Source: Talinum fruticosum (taxonomy: Eukaryota; Streptophyta; Magnoliopsida; Caryophyllales; Talinaceae). Taken from it: a stretch of DNA of 64,000 nucleotides. A program made the translations under genes and the position numbers. The DNA lies in assembly GCA_021018815.1 (NCBI GenBank), contig JAITYX010000017.1, positions 8,060,001 through 8,124,000 on the forward strand, given 5' to 3'. Below the pieces are notes generated by a model that saw only the letters and a program-made list of their open reading frames with translations, was not told the origin of the DNA and ran no database searches. Positions 59,640 through 64,000 of this stretch are shown here, piece by piece. The stretch's first letter is position 1. Each line of letters begins with the position of its first letter.

Positions 59640-61608
59640 TCAGTATACCGTTCTTCCATCACCCTCGGTGATTGTATCCTTGAATGCAGCGCCACTCGGG
59701 ATCATAGGCAACACGTGCTCTTGGTGTGGTACAATCACATCGAGCAGGTATGGCCCTGGGGTGTCCAACATCTTCTGAATGGCTGCCCTGAGCTCGCTCA
59801 CCTTAGTCACACGGGCAGCTGGGATCTCACATGCTTCAGCAAATTTAAGCATATCAGGGAATATTTCAGATGATTTAGAAGGGTTTCCGAGGTATGTGTG
59901 TGCCCTATTAGCTTTGTAGAATCTATCCTCCCATTGGACAACCATACCCAAATGTTGGTTGTTCAAAAGCAAGATCTTAACCGGTAGATTTTCCACCCTA
60001 ATTGTGGCCAACTCTTGAACATTCATGATGAAACTTCCATCCCCATCAATATCCACAACCACTGCATCAGGCCGAGCAACAGCTGCCCCAATGGCAGCCG
60101 GGAGACCAAAACCCATTGCACCCAACCCACCAGAGGTCAACCATTGGCGAGGCTGGTTGTACTTGTAAAACTGGGCTGCCCACATTTGGTGCTGCCCAAC
60201 CCCAGTACTAATGATCGCATTCCCATTAGTCAGCTCATCAAGAACCTGGATAGCATACTGGGGAGGGATGGCATCCCCAAAAGTCTTAAAATTCAATGGG
60301 TATTTCTTCTTCTGCTCATTCAGCTCCTCCTTCCATGCTGAAAAATCCAACTTCAGCTTCCCCTTACTAGACTCCAGAATCTTATTCATCCCTTGCAATG
60401 CCACCTTCACATCAGCACATATCGAAACATGGGGGAGCTTGTTCTTCCCAATCTCAGCAGAATCAATATCAATATGCACAATCTTTGCTCTACTAGCAAA
60501 CGCCTCGAGTTTCCCAGTCACACGGTCATCGAACCTCACACCAAATGCAAGCAACAAATCAGCCTGATCAACTGCATAATTAGCATACACAGTCCCATGC
60601 ATCCCCAACATTTGCAGAGACAACTCATCCGAACAGGGGTAAGACCCAAGACCCATCAAAGTACTCGCCACGGGGATTCCTGTCATCCTCACAAATTCCC
60701 TCAATTCCTTACTGGAATTCAAACACCCACCCCCACATACAACACAGGCTTCTTAGACTCAGAAATCAGCCTCACAATCTGATCCAAATGTCCCTCATCG
60801 GCCAATTTGGGCAGCCTAGAAAGATATCCAGGAAGCTTCATGGGTTGATCCCAGTTGGGAACAACCAATTGCTGCTGAATATCCTTAGGAACATCAATCA
60901 AAACGGGTCCGGGTCGGCCTGAATTTGCGAGAAAGAAGGCCTCTTTGACAATTCTAGGAATATCCTCAACATCCAACACCAAATAATTATGCTTAGTGAT
61001 TGAACGAGTTACCTCAACAATGGGGGTTTCCTGAAATGCATCAGTTCCGATCATTCGCCTCGGAACTTGCCCAGTAATGGCCACAATCGGAACCGAATCA
61101 AGCAAAGCATCAGCCAACCCAGAGACGAGGTTAGTGGCGCCGGGGCCAGAGGTGGCAATACAAACCCCCACGCGCCCAGTGGCGCGTGCGTACCCCTCGG
61201 CTGCGAAGACCCCACCTTGCTCGTGACGAGGGAGAACGTTCCGGATCTGATTAGACCGGGTTAGGGCTTGGTGAATTTCCATGGAAGCTCCTCCAGGGTA
61301 AGCGAAGACATTGGTGACGCCTTCTCTCTCCAGAGCCTCCACCAGAACGTCACATCCCTTTCTGGGTTCGTCGGGGGCGTAGCGGGAAACGAAGTGTTTT
61401 TCGGCATCGGTGGAGGTGAGAGGTGGCGGCGCGTGGGTCTTAGTCGCTGAAGGAGGTGTGGGTTTAGGGTTTGAGATTGTAGCGGAGATGCGGAAGGGCT
61501 TTGGGAGAGTACTGGAGAAGGCGATGGAAGAGGAGACAGAGTAGGGCTTGTGGGTTTTCCGGGAGTGGAGATGGGAGAAAATGCGGGGCTTGTGGAGGTG
61601 GCCGCCAT
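59640..61608 (-). CDS. ALS: Acetolactate synthase (AHAS) catalytic subunit, two apparent frameshifts
   Basis: This plastid enzyme, using thiamine diphosphate, FAD and Mg, condenses pyruvate with pyruvate or 2-oxobutyrate, the first common step to Val, Leu and Ile. It is single-exon as in most plants. ATG at 61608 starts a Ser/Pro-rich transit peptide ([19 protein letters not shown]). The mature part shows [19 protein letters not shown], the catalytic Glu in [41 protein letters not shown], the thiamine-diphosphate motif [11 protein letters not shown] with [22 protein letters not shown], and the end IPSGAAFKD to EGDGRTVY. The frame changes at CCC (coding strand, 61552-61554) and at GGGGG (60730-60734). 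One added base at each gives one uninterrupted reading of 656 residues, close to the usual 660-670. The sites linked to herbicide resistance read as the sensitive type. Confidence 0.96.
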
Positions 61609-61760
61609 TGTTGAGCTTAGAGGTGGGGATTTAGTTTAGGCCGGCGTACAGAGAGAGGAGAGAGAGAGAGAGGAGAGGAGTGATAGGGTTTAAAGGGGGA
61701 GATGAGTGGAGAGGCTTAACTTTTGGTATGTGAATTTACATAAATAGCCTTTAATTTGTC
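61609..61760 (-). promoter_or_regulatory. ALS 5' leader and proximal promoter
   Basis: On the coding strand: a CTCTCTCTCTCTC leader (61640-61675), the telo-box-like AAACCCTA (61684-61691), and TTTAAA next to it as a possible TATA substitute. Promoter calls are by motif only. Confidence 0.45.
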
Positions 61761-63848
61761 TGAACTCTGAACGTGTGAATTATAAAAGCCGATTTTTCTT
61801 TATGGATTTTGTTTTTCCTTTTTGGGAAAATATTTGTTGTTTAATTTTTTGGTTGTGTGGCTCAGTTTTTATATATTGAGATGAGGAGATTAGAACGTGA
61901 CGATGAGGATTTGTTGCCGCACAGGAATTGCCAAGATCACGTGCCAGCTAAAAGTGTACAAATTTATATAATATGACGTCCACATAATCATTCAAATCAT
62001 AATTAACATATAATATTTAACAATTAATATGTTAACTAAAATATTTAATAGTGGGTTTTTGAACTTTTCATTCAATAGTTACTTTCAAAAATCGCAATGA
62101 GGTATTCATTTTCTGGTTTGAATAGAGAAAAATCTTCGACCAGATCGATCCAATTTAATTTAGATTGGATTGGATTAATTTATTTTCGGTTTTTAGTTTA
62201 AGAAATTATAAATTTTGAATTTCTTGTCTAAATGTAAAAAATATGGCAGCGATCAGATTTTTATATTCACAATAATCTAATTTATATTATAAGTATGTAT
62301 TCTTCAAATACGAAAAAATAAAAATAATTTCAAACAATAAAGTATTAATTTTTTTTATCAAAAGTACAGTATTAAAGTTTGATTGCACTTTTAAATTTAA
62401 TAATTAATTGTACTTAAATAACAAATCGATCATTTTCTTTTTCTGACAAAAGATATAATTAACGTCAATTCGATTAATTGGTCTAGTTTAAGCTCTTTTT
62501 GGTCCGATCGGATCCTAACACTCCTAATAACCACCGTAAATGAATTAATTTAACATACATCATACATAAAAAAATGGTTGCATAGTAGTATATTTTTGTG
62601 ACAATAGATAAGTAAGATCTTGATAAAAGAGTTACAAGGACAAACAATATAAAGGATGAATTGAACAATCCTTGAAGATTGTACGGTAACCATGAATGTG
62701 AACATTAACATTTTTGGGTCACCACACAATAGTCATTGTACGGTAACCAATAATTATACAAGAAATTCATTTATCTACAACCAAACATCTAAGACTCAAG
62801 ATAAAAACTATTATAACTAGTTTGGACCAGTGTTATGTACGGAGTAATGTTGTATAATGTATACTTGAAGAAATTATTAAATCACGGAAGCGATTTTGTA
62901 CTTGTGAGTTTTTTTCTCGATCATTTGATTTTATCAAATGGTTTCACCTTCAACAATATTCTTTTATATGTTATCCCATCATAGCAAAAACGCTTTCGTG
63001 ACTCATCATTTTTATCGGAACCTAAGACATAATAATCACTAGAAAGCAGCACACATTCATCTTTCATTTATTCTAAATTTCTAAAGAATAAATAAAAAAT
63101 AATATTAAAAATACCATCAAGGTTTTAAGATTACACTTGTGATTTGTAACATTAAGAAGTTAGACTCCTCTAAGAATCAAATAATTTAAATAAACTTCAC
63201 TCATACGAGTTATATGAACAGTGTGACAATTTATTTGGGTATCAAAAGACAAATATTAGGAAGAAAATGAATAATATATGATTGATAGATATTGAATTAG
63301 ATGACTTATAGATGACAATAAATATCATTACGTCACAAATTAATATTACAATACAAAGTACATCAAATCAATAAACCTCCTGTATCGTTGAAACCCCTTT
63401 CTCTTTTCACCACAATAAATATGTCATTTTTTAATTCCTAAATCTTGCTTATCCTAAGCGACGATTCTATTACGTTTATATCTCAAACAACTAAAACTAA
63501 AATAACCTAAATTAAGATCTTAAATTGTAAAAAAAAACATGAAAAGTGAAATATCAATTCCACATAAGTTAATTACCATTATTCAACATTTATTTCAATA
63601 TATGAATGAGAAAAAAATACTCATAAGACTATATTATCACACAAAAAAAAAAAAAAAAAGAGGAGAGTCCACTTGTAAAAGGAGATTTTTTTTTCATTTG
63701 GGTAAATTATATTATTTATTTATTTATATCAACTATTAATATTTAATGAACAAATAATTTTTATGGTTAAAATTACTCTAAGCTCGTACAATAACTCCCG
63801 TTGCAATATTTGACCATTTAAAAAATACTATTATTATATAGTGCATAG

Positions 63849-63879
<31 letters not shown>

Positions 63880-63881
63880 TC

Positions 63882-63928
<47 letters not shown>

Positions 63929-64000
63929 ATTTATTATGGCAAGGAGTAAAAGAGAGTCTATAGATGAGTGGAAACCTTTTCTTTTAACAATAAATTATTA
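61761..64000. other. AT-rich DNA, no gene seen
   Basis: No coding or RNA gene recognised. A TAA/TTA microsatellite occupies 63850-63927. Confidence 0.6.
63850..63927. repeat. (TTA)n microsatellite
   Basis: Long ATT/TTA trinucleotide run with one CG interruption (ATCGTT). Confidence 0.97.

Noticed and set aside
59640..61608. Three separate genes in the ALS region
   Set aside because: The three open pieces are consecutive parts of one ALS protein joined by one-base frame changes. The apparent Met at 60722 is a TTG Leu codon inside the protein.
1..64000. tRNA, rRNA or snRNA genes
   Set aside because: I looked for T-loop-like GGTTCGA-type boxes with paired arms and for rRNA cores. The GGTTCG words found are all in TTCGGG arrays and lack the rest of a tRNA.

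Overview
This is nuclear DNA of a flowering plant, most likely a eudicot. It is AT-rich, its genes have short exons with GT-AG introns, plant nested transposons fill the gaps, and it holds four recognisable conserved plant genes. I cannot place the species from the sequence alone.

Conserved genes: (1) the 3' end of the exocyst subunit SEC5 (+ strand, five exons at 991-4330, the rest lying off the left edge); (2) a complete three-exon LSM3 (- strand, 9489-15214), whose exons are too short to appear as long ORFs and which has a 4.7 kb first intron; (3) a trihelix transcription factor (+, 52361-53667); (4) a single-exon acetolactate synthase catalytic subunit (-, 59640-61608), the first enzyme of branched-chain amino-acid synthesis in plastids. 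They are unlinked housekeeping or regulatory genes with no sign of a cluster or shared pathway. ALS and the trihelix gene are otherwise intact but together carry three one-base losses, each in a short G or C run. This looks more like consensus error than gene death.

Layout: 1-680 is a dispersed repeat with a TTCGGG-rich tail, repeated at 49480-50120. 991-4640 is the SEC5 end. 4976-5800 is a broken TFIIS copy. 7826-9206 is a small LTR-type (TRIM-like) element. 9489-15214 is LSM3. 15322-20025 is a degenerate PIF/Harbinger element sitting about 100 bp upstream of the LSM3 start codon. 20900-29330 is a nest of LINE fragments broken by a Mutator-like element (22121-23926, 10-bp target duplication) and a ZMYM1-type hAT element (24043-27237). 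29686-35013 is a second Harbinger-type element with unusual TGTAAG-rich ends, and 36624-38004 holds non-autonomous relatives. 42100-46750 is a near full-length L1 LINE with a 15-bp target duplication. 46775-50120 is dominated by TTCGGG arrays. 51470-53667 is the trihelix gene. 55870-58068 is a tandemly duplicated TIR element. 59640-61760 is ALS and its promoter. The rest is AT-rich DNA in which I see no gene.

I found no CRISPR, rRNA or tRNA gene and no virus-like gene. The most distinctive material is structural: the transposon family at 29.7-38.0 kb whose two ends carry oppositely oriented TGTAAG arrays, the Mutator-like element whose inverted termini are built from about 90-bp tandem units, and the TTCGGG/G-quadruplex arrays.
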